Shown: positions 8,641 through 16,898, counted from the stretch's first letter. The stretch is 64,000 nucleotides of DNA from Streptomyces sp. PsTaAH-137 (GCF_003259365.1 NZ_QLLY01000009.1:187259-251258); one strand, 5' to 3'. The notes: generated by a model from the letters alone, not told the origin. Translations and numbers: made by a program.

Positions 8641-9015
8641 TCAGACTTCCAGCTGCTCCTCGATGCGCTTGAGGTGGTGCCGCGCCATGGCGAGGTTCGA
8701 CCTGCCCTTGTCGATGACGAGATAGATGAACAGCCCGTTCCCCGTACGGCCGGAGACGGGGCGGATCAGGTGGTACTGGGTGCCGAGGGTGATCAGTATG
8801 TCCTCGATCTCGGCCTTGAGGCCGAGCGTCTCCATGGTGCGCATCTTGGCGCGGATCACATCGGTGTTGCCGGCCGCGGCGACGTTCAGGTCCAGTTCCT
8901 TGCCGCCGCCCAGGGTGCCGAGCGCCATACCGCTCGTGTAGTCGACGACGGCTGCCCCCAGCGCACCCTCGACCTCCGTCAGCAGGGTCTTGAGGGACAC
9001 TTCCACATTGGTCAC
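8641..9015 (-). CDS. Roadblock/LC7 domain protein
   Basis: 124 residues from a GTG at 9015, chosen because GGAGGAG precedes it by 6 bp; a longer reading to 9141 lacks support. The sequence (TLLTEVEGALGAAVVDYTSGMALGTLGG..., ending in LAMARHHLKRIEEQLEV) is a single Roadblock/LC7 fold, the family of MglB and of CvnB in Streptomyces conservons. Those proteins bind or activate small GTPases, but no GTPase or CvnA-like kinase gene is adjacent, so this is an orphan copy and its partner is unknown. Confidence 0.85.
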   Translation of the reverse strand: MTNVEVSLKTLLTEVEGALGAAVVDYTSGMALGTLGGGKELDLNVAAAGNTDVIRAKMRTMETLGLKAEIEDILITLGTQYHLIRPVSGRTGNGLFIYLVIDKGRSNLAMARHHLKRIEEQLEV

Positions 9016-9189
9016 GGGTTCTCCTCCACGAGGTGCGGGGGCCGGTTCTCCAGCCCTCGCCGGAACCCTAGACAGTTGACGGCAACACGGTATGGCATAT
9101 GCCCAAAACGGTTGCCGGAGACTGTTTCCGTGCACTCTCACGCACTCTTGAGCCCGAATTTGATCAATCGACTCGTCACTGAGTGATCG

Positions 9190-9573
9190 TCAAAGAGTGA
9201 TCTCGATACCGATGTTGGGCTTCTTGCGCACACGGAGGATCTTGAGGAATCCGTTGCCGATCCGCGAGGTGACGTACTTCTTGCCGAGCAGTTTCTGCGC
9301 GTCGGCCGTGCCCGCCTCGTCGAGCAGGCGCGCGGTGCCGGGCAGGACGGCGGCATCGGGGGCGGTACGTCCGCGCACGGTGCAGACGGCCACCGTCACG
9401 GAGTCGTTGTTGCGGATCCGCTTGACCTTCCACGAGTCGGCCGGCGTCACGACGAGCACCGCGCCGTCGGCCCGCGGCACCTGCCACACGGGGGTCGCGA
9501 CCGGGGTGCCGTCCTTCCGGTACGTCGTCAGGCTGATGTAGGTGGCACGGCGGATCGCGTCGATGTCGGACAT
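9190..9573 (-). CDS. PPOX-class F420/FMN-dependent oxidoreductase
   Basis: 127 residues of the split-barrel flavin-reductase-like fold (pyridoxamine 5'-phosphate oxidase superfamily). The start ATG at 9573 gives the standard N-terminus MSDIDAIRRATYISLTTYRKDGTPVATPVW. VVTPADSWKVKRIRNN and RGRTAPDAAVLPGTARLL match the cofactor-binding pattern of actinobacterial F420-dependent members. The substrate is unknown. Gaps of 174 bp on one side and 142 bp on the other suggest it is monocistronic. Confidence 0.85.
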   Translation of the reverse strand: MSDIDAIRRATYISLTTYRKDGTPVATPVWQVPRADGAVLVVTPADSWKVKRIRNNDSVTVAVCTVRGRTAPDAAVLPGTARLLDEAGTADAQKLLGKKYVTSRIGNGFLKILRVRKKPNIGIEITL

Positions 9574-9653
9574 GCGGGGGAGTCTAACGACGCCCGTGCC
9601 GGGCACGCCCTCTGGCGGCGGGGAAGTTGAACCGGGAACAATGGGGGTGCCGG

Positions 9654-9683
9654 CTCCGCCGTCCCATCCCCGTGACGGCGGAG
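9654..9683 (-). terminator. Hairpin downstream of the alpha/beta hydrolase
   Basis: A perfect 10-bp stem CTCCGCCGTC/GACGGCGGAG encloses a 10-base loop, about 30 bp beyond the stop of the minus-strand hydrolase. There is no strong U-tract, as is common for Streptomyces terminators. Confidence 0.55.
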
Positions 9684-9715
9684 TCCGGTCTTCTGGGTCG
9701 GGGCCGGGCCGCGGT

Positions 9716-10642
9716 CTAGCGGCGGTCGTCGGGCCGTCCGGTGCCGGTGCTCCGGATGAAGTCGCGGACGCCCTCGGCGAAGAGTTCGGGCTCCTCCAGA
9801 TGGCCGAAGTGTCCGCTGTTCTCCAGCGTCAACAACCGCGCACCGGGGATCAGTTCGTGCAGTTCGCGGCCCCAGCGCGGGCCGCAGATCACGTCGTGCA
9901 GGCCCACCACGACCAGGGTGGGCACATCGAGTCCCTTGAGCGCGACGCGGTCGTCGATGACGTCGGGGGTGAGGTCCTCGTCCAGACCGGAGATGTACGT
10001 GGCCCGGATGGCATCCCGGAACGGAGCCAGCCGTTCCTCGTCGCCCCAGTAGTCGGCGAAGTACGAGGGCAGCACGCCGCGGGCCACGGCGACGGTCCCC
10101 TCGTCGTCGTAGATGTGGGACATCGAGCCGAACGCCGCCAGGACGTCGGGCAGTCCGGGGTGTCCGGCGTGCCGCGCGGCCCACGCCTCCACCCTGCGGC
10201 CCGCCTCGGCCCCGTGCTCGGGTCCGGTGACGGGTGCGCCTTCGTAGAGCACGAGGCCCGCGAGCCGTTCGGACCGGTGCAGCGCGTGGTGGGCGGCCAC
10301 GAACGCCCCGTGCGAATGCCCCAGCAGATACACCTCCGGCACGCCCAGGCGGTTGATGAGCAGGTCGAGGAAGGAGCTGTACCGCTCGCGGGTGTAGCCG
10401 TGCGGGTGGGAGGGCAGCCGGCTGTCCGCGGTGGTGCCGATCGGCTCGACGTACACCATCGTCAGATGCTCCTCCAGCGCGGGCATGCGCAGGTACTCCC
10501 AGGAGATCCCGGGGCCACCGGAGTGTGCCACGCACACCGGTCCCGAGCCGTGCACGTGGTAGCGCTGGACGATGCCGGCCAGCTGGTAGGTGTGGCTGCC
10601 GGGGGAGAGCGGGCCGGTGCCCTGGGTGGGCGATGCGGTCAT
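9716..10642 (-). CDS. Alpha/beta hydrolase, proline-iminopeptidase-like
   Basis: 308-residue alpha/beta hydrolase. The oxyanion motif HSGGPG resembles the HGGPG of prolyl aminopeptidases. The nucleophile elbow is GHSHGAF (Ser), the likely acid is the Asp in VVVGLHDVICGP, and the catalytic His is in ENSGHFGHLEEP. It is cytoplasmic with no signal peptide. The family cleaves N-terminal proline or hydrolyses related amides and esters; the exact substrate is not readable. A perfect ACACATGTGT palindrome lies about 50 bp upstream of the start. Confidence 0.85.
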   Translation of the reverse strand: MTASPTQGTGPLSPGSHTYQLAGIVQRYHVHGSGPVCVAHSGGPGISWEYLRMPALEEHLTMVYVEPIGTTADSRLPSHPHGYTRERYSSFLDLLINRLGVPEVYLLGHSHGAFVAAHHALHRSERLAGLVLYEGAPVTGPEHGAEAGRRVEAWAARHAGHPGLPDVLAAFGSMSHIYDDEGTVAVARGVLPSYFADYWGDEERLAPFRDAIRATYISGLDEDLTPDVIDDRVALKGLDVPTLVVVGLHDVICGPRWGRELHELIPGARLLTLENSGHFGHLEEPELFAEGVRDFIRSTGTGRPDDRR

Positions 10643-11043
10643 CGGAGGCTCCAGAGGAGGGGGTGAGGTGTGAGCGGGTGCTGCCCGTCACTCACACATG
10701 TGTCATGCTGCCAGAAGTGGTCCTGGGGGCGCATTGCGTAGGGAAATCGCCCTAGGTAACTGCTCTAACTGGTGATGAACATTTGCACGATCCGGTATGG
10801 CTGTCAAGGTGAGCAGGGTGTGGATGCCGGTGCGTGGAAGGGGATTGGGTTCATGTCGTAACCATATTGACGGGTGACGTAAACATCTGCCACGATTCCA
10901 TCACCACCCCAACCGGTGCCCCGCTCCTCGTCGGATCCGGAGCGTGGCGCCTGACCTTCCCCGAACCGCGGGTCCCGTGCCCCTTCCCCCGGCACGGGGC
11001 CCGCACCATCCGAACCGCCGACCGGAGAGAGACGGCACCCGCC
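10643..11043. other. Divergent intergenic region (about 400 bp)
   Basis: This gap separates the minus-strand hydrolase from the plus-strand peptide gene. It holds the 10694-10703 palindrome and a plausible sigma-70-like pair, TTGACG at 10867-10872 and CACGAT about 18 bp later, which would give the peptide mRNA a leader of roughly 140 nt. I found no RNA gene or convincing ORF in it. Confidence 0.4.
10694..10703. promoter_or_regulatory. Palindrome ACACATGTGT
   Basis: Perfect 10-bp palindrome in the promoter region of the minus-strand hydrolase. It is the first of a series of ACATGT/ACACGTGT palindromes that recur in intergenic regions up to about 39 kb. Confidence 0.4.
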
Positions 11044-11280
11044 ATGGTTTCCGACACGTACACCCGCACCCGGACCCCCGAGCAGCGCCGCGCCGTCACC
11101 GCCCCCTCGTCGGCCGCCACCCTCAACACCACAGGCACCACTGACACCACCATCGACACCACCACCGGCACCGATGTCCCTGTCATGGACCGCGAGCGGC
11201 ACGACGCCACACAGGTGTGGAGCTGGTCAGCGACAGCGGTCATGTGGGGGTACGGCCCGTGGGCCTCGGACTTCCTCTGA
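11044..11280 (+). CDS. Small Thr-rich peptide with Trp-rich C-terminus (unknown)
   Basis: 78 residues, preceded by a GGAGAGAGA ribosome site. About 90% of third codon positions are G or C, so it looks genuinely coding. Residues 1-45 are Thr/Ser/Ala-rich and hydrophilic. The last 20 residues, SWSATAVMWGYGPWASDFL and the preceding W, hold four Trp, one Tyr and one Phe. There is no signal peptide, membrane segment or cysteine. It lies 30 bp upstream of the GPP34 gene and is likely co-transcribed. A hydrophilic leader followed by an aromatic core would fit a RiPP-type precursor, but no modifying enzyme is adjacent, so that is speculation. I do not recognise the family. Confidence 0.65.
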   Translation: MVSDTYTRTRTPEQRRAVTAPSSAATLNTTGTTDTTIDTTTGTDVPVMDRERHDATQVWSWSATAVMWGYGPWASDFL

Positions 11281-11310
11281 AGCCCGGCCGGACGTGAAGG
11301 AGCTCCGCTG

Positions 11311-11931
11311 ATGACCACCGCAACCACCGCACAAGACCTCACCCTGGTCGCCCTGGACGTGCCGCACGAGGAGCGCCCGGAACCGGGCGCCCTGTCCCTC
11401 GCGCTCGCGGGCGCCGAGGCGGTCGACCTCATCACGAGCGGCGCGCTGTCCCTGGACGGCGACCGCATGGTGCCCGGTCCGCGGCAGCCCGGGGGCGACA
11501 GCCTGCTGGACCGCGCGGCCTCGGCGCTCGTCCGCAAGGAACCGTACGAGACGGTGGAGAACTGGCTGTGGCGGCGCGGCCCGGGACTCGCCGCCGCCTA
11601 CGTGGCCGAGCTGGAGCGGTCGGGGCTGATCGCCCGCCCGCGCCCCAAGCGCCACGGATTCTGGTCGAGGCCGGCGGACACGGGCCGCGGCGATTCCCCG
11701 GCACGCCGCGCGGCCCAGGCGCGCGCCGCGTCCTGCGAACCCGTACTCGTCGAGCTGTTGGCGGCCACGAGGCGTCAGGACACGTCGTCGTGGCAGCGGG
11801 AAGACGACCGGGGCGATGACGCGGTCGTCACCGTTCTCGCCGCTGTGGGGGAGGCGGTCACGCAACTGGAGGCCGCACGGCTGCGCCGCGCCATCGAGAA
11901 CGACGCGTTCGACAACATATGGCGTGCTTAG
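11311..11931 (+). CDS. GOLPH3/VPS74 (GPP34) family protein
   Basis: 206 residues. The N-terminal block TAQDLTLVALDV with LSLALAGAEAVDLITSGALSLDG and the later EPYETVENWLWRRGPGLAAAYVAELERSGLI match the GPP34 fold. In eukaryotes GPP34 binds phosphatidylinositol-4-phosphate at Golgi membranes. Streptomyces genomes carry several copies of unknown role, presumably binding membrane lipids or anchoring partners at the membrane. It follows the Trp-rich peptide by 30 bp. A strong hairpin follows at 11973-12032. Confidence 0.85.
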   Translation: MTTATTAQDLTLVALDVPHEERPEPGALSLALAGAEAVDLITSGALSLDGDRMVPGPRQPGGDSLLDRAASALVRKEPYETVENWLWRRGPGLAAAYVAELERSGLIARPRPKRHGFWSRPADTGRGDSPARRAAQARAASCEPVLVELLAATRRQDTSSWQREDDRGDDAVVTVLAAVGEAVTQLEAARLRRAIENDAFDNIWRA

Positions 11932-11972
11932 AAGCGCGCCCGGAAACGCGCTCGGAGAAGTGAGGGGCCGAC

Positions 11973-12032
11973 GGACACATCCCTCCCGCGGCGGGCCTTC
12001 GGCCACCGCCCGCGGGAGGAGGGGATGTGTCC
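11973..12032. terminator. Bidirectional terminator hairpin between convergent genes
   Basis: Long imperfect stem: GGACACATCC at 11973-11982 pairs with GGATGTGTCC at 12023-12032, and an inner CTCCCGCGG/CCGCGGGAG stem extends it. It lies between the plus-strand GPP34 gene and the minus-strand winged-helix gene. Confidence 0.75.
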
Positions 12033-12061
12033 CCGGCGGTCGTCCGCCGAGGTGTGCGTGC

Positions 12062-12646
12062 TCAGTTCGCGGACTTCACGAGGGTGTACATCACTGCCCG
12101 CTGCTTCTTGTGGCGCCGGATGCGGCTCTTGGCGACCAGCGACTCGAGCGTGTTGCGCACCACCTGCGGCGTCGGATTGCGGTCCGGGTGCTTCGCCAGC
12201 AGTTCCTCGCGCAGATCGGAGGCCGGCTGCGGGGTGTCGTGTCCGGCGAGCAGGTCGACCAGCAGATCCCCGAGCAGCGGCTGATGCGACTTCCCCTTCG
12301 CGCCGGCCTTCGCCTTCGTGTTCGCCGTGGCCTTCTTCGCCGCGGGAGCCTTGGCGGCCGGAGCCCTGCCGGCCGCAGGGGCCTTGGCGACCGGGGCCGT
12401 CTTCTTGGCCGCCGGCGCCGTCGCGGTGCCAGGTTCGTCCTGCACCTGCTCCGGAAGGCGCGAGGCGTCGGCGAAACCTTCGTACCGCTCGGCCAGGTTC
12501 AGGATGTCCAGCAGCAGCGCTTCCTGCTGCTTCAGGACCGCGATCTGGTCCGTGAGTTCCTGCTGACGCCGGCGGTTGTCCGCCAGATCCGACGCGGCCT
12601 GTTCTGCGTACCGCGATCGGAGCGTGGCGGCTGATCGGCTGCTCAC
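12062..12646 (-). CDS. Coiled-coil / Lys-Ala-rich / winged-helix regulatory protein
   Basis: 194 residues in three parts. Residues 1-65 form a predicted coiled coil (SRYAEQAASDLADNRRRQQELTDQIAVLKQQEALL). Residues about 70-120 are low-complexity AAK/PAA repeats like a histone-H1 tail. Residues about 120-194 resemble a winged helix (LREELLAKHPDRNPTPQVVRNTLESLVAKSRIRRHKKQRAVMYTLV). The layout suggests a DNA-binding or nucleoid-associated regulator; proteins of this build are widespread but uncharacterised in Streptomyces. It appears monocistronic. Confidence 0.75.
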   Translation of the reverse strand: MSSRSAATLRSRYAEQAASDLADNRRRQQELTDQIAVLKQQEALLLDILNLAERYEGFADASRLPEQVQDEPGTATAPAAKKTAPVAKAPAAGRAPAAKAPAAKKATANTKAKAGAKGKSHQPLLGDLLVDLLAGHDTPQPASDLREELLAKHPDRNPTPQVVRNTLESLVAKSRIRRHKKQRAVMYTLVKSAN

Positions 12647-12973
12647 AACCGTTCACTCCCTCCATATGGATGTCGTTGCGCATGCTACCCACGTGAGGGG
12701 TGGCGTGCAGATGCGTGTGGATACCCGGTGGCCCGTGGGCATGCCCGCCAGGCATGTTCACTCCTCACGATAAACGTAAAGGTGCTGGTACGGAGGTGGC
12801 CCGGACGCCTCTCCGCTACGGGATCCGGCGGTTCACGTACACATGTCCGAAGGCTGGGGGCATCACATGTACTCCACAAAGGTGTGACAGTCTTCTGACA
12901 CCTGATCCCGCTCACCGTGCACAGGTGAGGGGTTGCCTCCGGGCCCCGCCGCCGCACACGAAGAAGAACCAGG
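12647..12973. other. Intergenic region upstream of ECF sigma gene (about 330 bp)
   Basis: No supported ORF. It carries ACACATGT at 12839-12846 and CACATGT at 12864-12870, and AGGTGT/ACACCT arms 12 bp apart around 12880-12903. These are candidate operators for the sigma-factor gene. A good ribosome site for the sigma gene is not evident. Confidence 0.4.
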
Positions 12974-13507
12974 ATGGTTCCGCACGCTATGGCTACGCCG
13001 CACACGGCCATGTCCCGGTCCGAACTGCTCGGCGCTCTCATGAAGGAGCACCGGGACGCCCTGACCTCGTACGCCGAGAGGAGTCTGGGGGATCGCGCCC
13101 TCGCCGAGGACATCGTCCAGGAGGCCATGATCAGGGCCTGGCGGAACATCGACCACCTGGGCGGGATGGGCCGGGCGGTCCGGGGCTGGCTCTTCACCGT
13201 GACCCGGCACCTGATCATCGACTGGGTGCGCAAGCCGCACGTCCGGCGCGAGGTCATCGCGGTCGGCCACCACGAACCGGTGTCGACGACCGACGACATC
13301 GAGGCGGTGCGGCACGCCATGGTGGTCGCGACGCTGCTGGCCCGGCTGTCTCCCGAGCACCGGGCCGTACTGGTCCACCTCTATCTGTGCGACCGCACGA
13401 CAAGGGAGGCCGCCGGAATCCTCGGAGTACCGCCCGGAACCGTGAAGAGCCGTCACCACCACGCCCTGCGCGGACTGCGCGCGGTCGCCCGGCTCGAAGC
13501 GGCCTGA
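12974..13507 (+). CDS. ECF RNA polymerase sigma factor
   Basis: Up to 177 residues. Sigma region 2 (LMKEHRDALTSYAERSLGDRALAEDIVQEAMIRAWRNI, then GWLFTVTRHLIIDWVRK) and region 4 (LSPEHRAVLVHLYLCDRTTREAAGILGVPPGTVKSRHHHALRGLR) are both complete. The start is uncertain: ATG at 12974, 12989 or 13010 (MSRSELLGAL), the last fitting the usual family length. There is no zinc-finger anti-sigma gene next to it; an unknown 183-residue protein follows 45 bp later and may be the partner. Confidence 0.9.
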   Translation: MVPHAMATPHTAMSRSELLGALMKEHRDALTSYAERSLGDRALAEDIVQEAMIRAWRNIDHLGGMGRAVRGWLFTVTRHLIIDWVRKPHVRREVIAVGHHEPVSTTDDIEAVRHAMVVATLLARLSPEHRAVLVHLYLCDRTTREAAGILGVPPGTVKSRHHHALRGLRAVARLEAA

Positions 13508-13552
13508 ACCAACCCCAGGCCCGCCCCCGAGGACGAACCCGGAGGATCCGCC

Positions 13553-14104
13553 GTGCACGTACTGGTCCCTGACGACCCCGTGTTCTTCGCCGCGTACCAG
13601 AGCCTGGAAGAGCCCCTGCTCCGGCGTCTGTTCCAGCTGAACAGCCTGCACGGCACCGTGCCTCGCCCTGGCGACGAGCAGATCCTGTCGAACGCCTACG
13701 ACAGCTGGGTACGGCTGCTGCTGAAGCTGCCGCAGTGGCAGCGCTGGGACCCCGCGCGATCGCCCGACGAACCGGTCGGCTACACCCTGTGCCGCGCGGA
13801 CGGCGCCCTGTTGACGAGCCTGTACCCGGTCGAGGTGACCATGGCCGACCTCGGGCATCTGACCTCCTGCCGCGACCTGCTGGCGGCCGACACCGCCTTC
13901 GCCGACGCGTGCCGTCGCGTACTGGAGGTCCTGATGCTGCCCCCTCCGTGGCGGCTCCTGGCCATCCTCCGGGAACCGGCCGGAGTCGTCACGCTGCCAC
14001 CCGAGGACGAGGCCGCGTACCGGCGTTACTGCGAGGACGTCGTGAGCGTCCTCAGCGCCGGCGACACCTTCGCGTACGAGAGCCATCGCGCGCTGTACCC
14101 GTGA
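13553..14104 (+). CDS. Hypothetical protein downstream of ECF sigma gene
   Basis: 183 residues from a GTG preceded by GGAGGATCC. The protein is soluble, with no signal peptide or membrane segment. Distinct parts include the Pro/Leu-rich start (VLVPDDPVFFAAYQSLEEPLL) and EVTMADLGHLTSCRDLLAAD. It lacks an anti-sigma zinc finger and I do not recognise the family. Position and orientation place it in one operon with the sigma factor, so a regulatory or target role is possible but unproven. Confidence 0.7.
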   Translation: MHVLVPDDPVFFAAYQSLEEPLLRRLFQLNSLHGTVPRPGDEQILSNAYDSWVRLLLKLPQWQRWDPARSPDEPVGYTLCRADGALLTSLYPVEVTMADLGHLTSCRDLLAADTAFADACRRVLEVLMLPPPWRLLAILREPAGVVTLPPEDEAAYRRYCEDVVSVLSAGDTFAYESHRALYP

Positions 14105-14154
14105 TGCCAGGGATGGATGTGCCCTGCCCGCGCGGCAGTCATATGACGGTGTCC

Positions 14155-14166
14155 GGAACACGTGTG
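14155..14166. promoter_or_regulatory. GGAACACGTGTG element upstream of SDR gene
   Basis: Contains the perfect palindrome ACACGTGT (14158-14165). The same 12 bases recur exactly at 19529-19540, upstream of an unrelated gene. Confidence 0.4.
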
Positions 14167-14312
14167 GCACGGCGAAGGCGGGGCCGGATGTCCGCGGGCG
14201 GTCGATCGGGAGACACCCTCCGACTCGACAAGAGGCCACTGGACCCTTATCGTGGAACGCGTAAAGGTCCACCGGCCTTTTATTTGTGGCAGCAGTGAAA
14301 CGAGGCAGCATC

Positions 14313-15131
14313 ATGAGTAGGACCTGGCTGATCACCGGCAGTTCCCGCGGTCTCGGCCGCACACTCGCCGAGACCGCGCTGGCCGCCGGACACCAGGTGG
14401 CAGCCACCGCCCGGCGCACCGAGACCCTCGCCGATCTCGCCGACAAGTACGGCGACCGTGTCCGGCTCATCACCCTGGACGTCACCGACCCGGACGCCGC
14501 ACGCCGTGCCGTGCAGGCCACCGTCGAGGCGTTCGGGAGGCTCGACGTGGTCGTGAACAACGCCGGCTATGCCGACATGGCCGCCATCGAGGACACCTCC
14601 GAACAGGCCTTCCGCGACCAGATCGACGCCAACCTCTTCGGCGTCGTCAACGTCACGAGGGCGGCCCTTCCGGTCCTGCGCGAGCAGGGATCCGGGCACA
14701 TCATCCAGATCTCCTCCGTCGGCGGACGCGTGGGTGTGCCCGGCCTCGGCGCCTACCAGACGGCCAAATGGGCCGTGGGCGGTTTCTCCGAGGTCCTCGC
14801 CCAGGAAGTCGCCCCGCTGGGCATCAAGGTGACGGTCGCCGAGCCCGGCGGCATGCGCACGGACTGGGCGGGCTCCTCGATGGCCACCCCGCCCATCAGC
14901 GAGCCGTACCGGGGTGTCGTCGGCGCCGCCGTCGAGGGCATCCGCAGCCAGGACGGCAAGCAGCCGGGCGACCCGGCCCGCATTGCGCAGGTGCTCCTCG
15001 ACCTCGCGGAGACGGAGGAGCCGCCGCTGCGGCTGCTGCTCGGCAAGGACGCCACGGCCGTCGCCGCCCGCGCGGCCACGGAGCGCGCCGCCTCGGACGA
15101 CCGCTGGCGCCGGGTGAGCGAGTCCGTCTGA
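14313..15131 (+). CDS. SDR family NAD(P)-dependent oxidoreductase
   Basis: 272-residue classical short-chain dehydrogenase. The cofactor motif is TGSSRGLG near the N-terminus, followed by NNAGYAD, the catalytic Ser in ISSVGGRVG and the catalytic YQTAK. ATG at 14313 has CGAGG upstream; the longer frame from 14286 adds nine residues without a good ribosome site. Substrate unknown. A TetR gene follows 81 bp later in the same direction and may control it. Confidence 0.9.
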   Translation: MSRTWLITGSSRGLGRTLAETALAAGHQVAATARRTETLADLADKYGDRVRLITLDVTDPDAARRAVQATVEAFGRLDVVVNNAGYADMAAIEDTSEQAFRDQIDANLFGVVNVTRAALPVLREQGSGHIIQISSVGGRVGVPGLGAYQTAKWAVGGFSEVLAQEVAPLGIKVTVAEPGGMRTDWAGSSMATPPISEPYRGVVGAAVEGIRSQDGKQPGDPARIAQVLLDLAETEEPPLRLLLGKDATAVAARAATERAASDDRWRRVSESV

Positions 15132-15212
15132 TCCGTGACACCCGGCGCGGCGTAGGGTTGCCGCAGGCGGCGCCGGGTGCGGGTCGCGACGAGGGACCCC
15201 GAGGAAGCGACG

Positions 15213-15887
15213 ATGACAGACGACCGGCCGACGGACTTCCGGCGTGCGCGCAGCGCCGAGCAGCGCGAGGTCCGCAAGCAGACCATCCTCGAAGCCGCGG
15301 CGGAACTGCTCGCGGAACTGCCCGTACGCGACATCAGCCTCCGGGAGCTGAGCCGGCGGGTCGGTCTCTCGAAGACGAACGTGGTGCGCTACTTCGAGAC
15401 CAGGGAAGCGGTCTTCTTCGAACTGCTCAACCGTGAACTCGCCCGATGGATCGAGGAGTTGCCCGCAGAACTCGCACGGTCCGGAGGGGGCGCGGCCGCG
15501 TCGTCCCGGACCGTGACGGACACGCTGGCCCGCTCCCTGGCCGGCCGGACCCTCCTGTGCGAACTGTTCGCGGCGCTCGGCTCCGAACTGGAACGGAACA
15601 TCTCCGCCGAGTCGGCACGCGACTTCAAACGCGCCCACACCCGGCTCCTGGCGGAACTGGCCGAGCTGCTGCGCGGCCCCCTGCCCGCGCTGTCCCCGGC
15701 CGCCGCCCGGGAACTGGTGTCCCTGACCGTCGTGTACACCGCCGGCCTGTGGCCCTTCGCGCACCCCTCACCGGCGGTCGTCGAGGCGCAGCGCGACCCC
15801 GAACTCGCCGACACCAGAGTCGACTTCGCCGAACGTCTCGGCCGCGCCCTGCACCTCTCCGCGACGGGACTGCTCACCCCGGAGTGA
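15213..15887 (+). CDS. TetR family transcriptional regulator
   Basis: 224 residues from ATG at 15213 after GAGGAAG. The N-terminal DNA-binding domain (RKQTILEAAAELLAELPVRDISLRELSRRVGLSKTNVVRYFETREAVFFELL) is typical, and the C-terminal ligand domain is all-helical with no diagnostic motif. Co-directional with the SDR gene just upstream, which is the likely target. Confidence 0.9.
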   Translation: MTDDRPTDFRRARSAEQREVRKQTILEAAAELLAELPVRDISLRELSRRVGLSKTNVVRYFETREAVFFELLNRELARWIEELPAELARSGGGAAASSRTVTDTLARSLAGRTLLCELFAALGSELERNISAESARDFKRAHTRLLAELAELLRGPLPALSPAAARELVSLTVVYTAGLWPFAHPSPAVVEAQRDPELADTRVDFAERLGRALHLSATGLLTPE

Positions 15888-16013
15888 CGGTCCCGGCTTC
15901 GCCTCCGCGCATCCTTCGACCTCAAGGACAAGCTGGTCGACGCCGACCTGCGGGGGTTGTTCGCCCGCACCGCTGCCTGGCGCGAGCGACGCGGCCGCGG
16001 AACCGCCGGGTCG

Positions 16014-16673
16014 CTATTGGTCGAGGTAGCGCAGCACCGCCAGCACCCGGCGGTGCTGTCCGGAGGCCGTCTGGCTGAGCCCCAGCTTCATGAAGATTCC
16101 CGTCACATGCCGCTCCACGGCGGCGACACTCACGAACAGCAGCGCGGCGATCCCCGTGTTGGAGTGCCCCTCGGCCATGTGCGCGAGGACCTCCCGCTCC
16201 TTCGGGGTCAGCGCGGCCAGCGGATCCTCGGGACGCTTGCGGCCCAGCAGCGCGGCGATGACATCCGGGTCGAGCGCCGAGTCACGGGCCACGACGCGCT
16301 CGACGGCGTCGATGAGCAACTGCGGATGCGCCACCTTCTCCTTCAGCAGGTATCCCACGCCACTGGGATCGTCCCCGACGAGGTCGAGCGCGTAGGAAGC
16401 GTCCAGGAACTGAGAGAGGACGATCACCGCGGTCCCGGGACGCGCCGCGCGGATCTTGCGGACGGCGTCGAGCCCGTCCGTCTCCAGTGCCGGAGGCATC
16501 CGGATGTCGGTGATCACGACATCGGGGCGGTGTTCGTCGGCGGCACGGACGAGGTCCACCGCGTTGTCGACGGCGGCGACCACGTCGATGCCCGCGGCGC
16601 GCAGGATCGTCGCTATGCCCTCGCGCACGATCGGCTGGTCCTCCCCGAGCACCGCCCGCAATGGTTCAGTCAT
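16014..16673 (-). CDS. Orphan NarL/FixJ response regulator
   Basis: 219 residues. The receiver domain has the acidic pocket (GEDQP near residue 10), the phospho-acceptor Asp in VVITDIRMPP, and Lys in LLKEKVA. The LuxR-type helix-turn-helix is LTPKEREVLAHMAEGHSNTGIAALLFVSVAAVERHVTGIFMKLGL. No histidine-kinase gene lies next to it, so the kinase is encoded elsewhere or the protein works without one. It is divergent from the WhiB-like gene across a 225-bp region. Confidence 0.92.
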   Translation of the reverse strand: MTEPLRAVLGEDQPIVREGIATILRAAGIDVVAAVDNAVDLVRAADEHRPDVVITDIRMPPALETDGLDAVRKIRAARPGTAVIVLSQFLDASYALDLVGDDPSGVGYLLKEKVAHPQLLIDAVERVVARDSALDPDVIAALLGRKRPEDPLAALTPKEREVLAHMAEGHSNTGIAALLFVSVAAVERHVTGIFMKLGLSQTASGQHRRVLAVLRYLDQ

Positions 16674-16747
16674 GGCGGGATCCTAGCGCGAGGTGTCTCC
16701 CGCACGTGTGGGCGGACAGCCCTGTCCGGCGATGTGGGGTTTGCCCC

Positions 16748-16755
16748 ACACATGT
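16748..16755. promoter_or_regulatory. ACACATGT element between response regulator and Wbl genes
   Basis: One of the recurring palindromes. A related CACGTG core lies 40 bp away at 16703-16708, close to the response-regulator start. Both are in the shared divergent promoter region. Confidence 0.35.
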
Positions 16756-16850
16756 TCCGAGGGTGTCCCGACACGGCCCGAGGGATCGCACGACAGACCC
16801 GGCGGCGGCCGCCGCCCAGACTGACAGAAGACCGTACCGTTCCTGGCCGG

Positions 16851-16886
16851 CCGCTTCAGCCGTTTCAGCCGCTTCAGACGCTTCAC
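16851..16886 (+). repeat. Four 9-bp tandem repeats directly before the Wbl ribosome site
   Basis: Consensus CCGCTTCAG, with copies CCGCTTCAG, CCGTTTCAG, CCGCTTCAG and ACGCTTCAC. The array ends exactly where the AAGGAG ribosome site (16887-16892) of the WhiB-like gene begins. Confidence 0.85.
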
Positions 16887-16898
16887 AAGGAGACGACC

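Noticed and set aside
14253..14287. AAAGG...CCTTTT hairpin-like stretch followed by T-rich bases
   Set aside because: Stem is only five base pairs and lies just before the SDR start, so a terminator call is not supported.
15895..16013. Possible gene remnant between tetR and the response regulator
   Set aside because: One frame reads FDLKDKLVDADLRGLFARTAAW, which looks protein-like, but there is no start, no stop of its own and no family I can name; too short to call.
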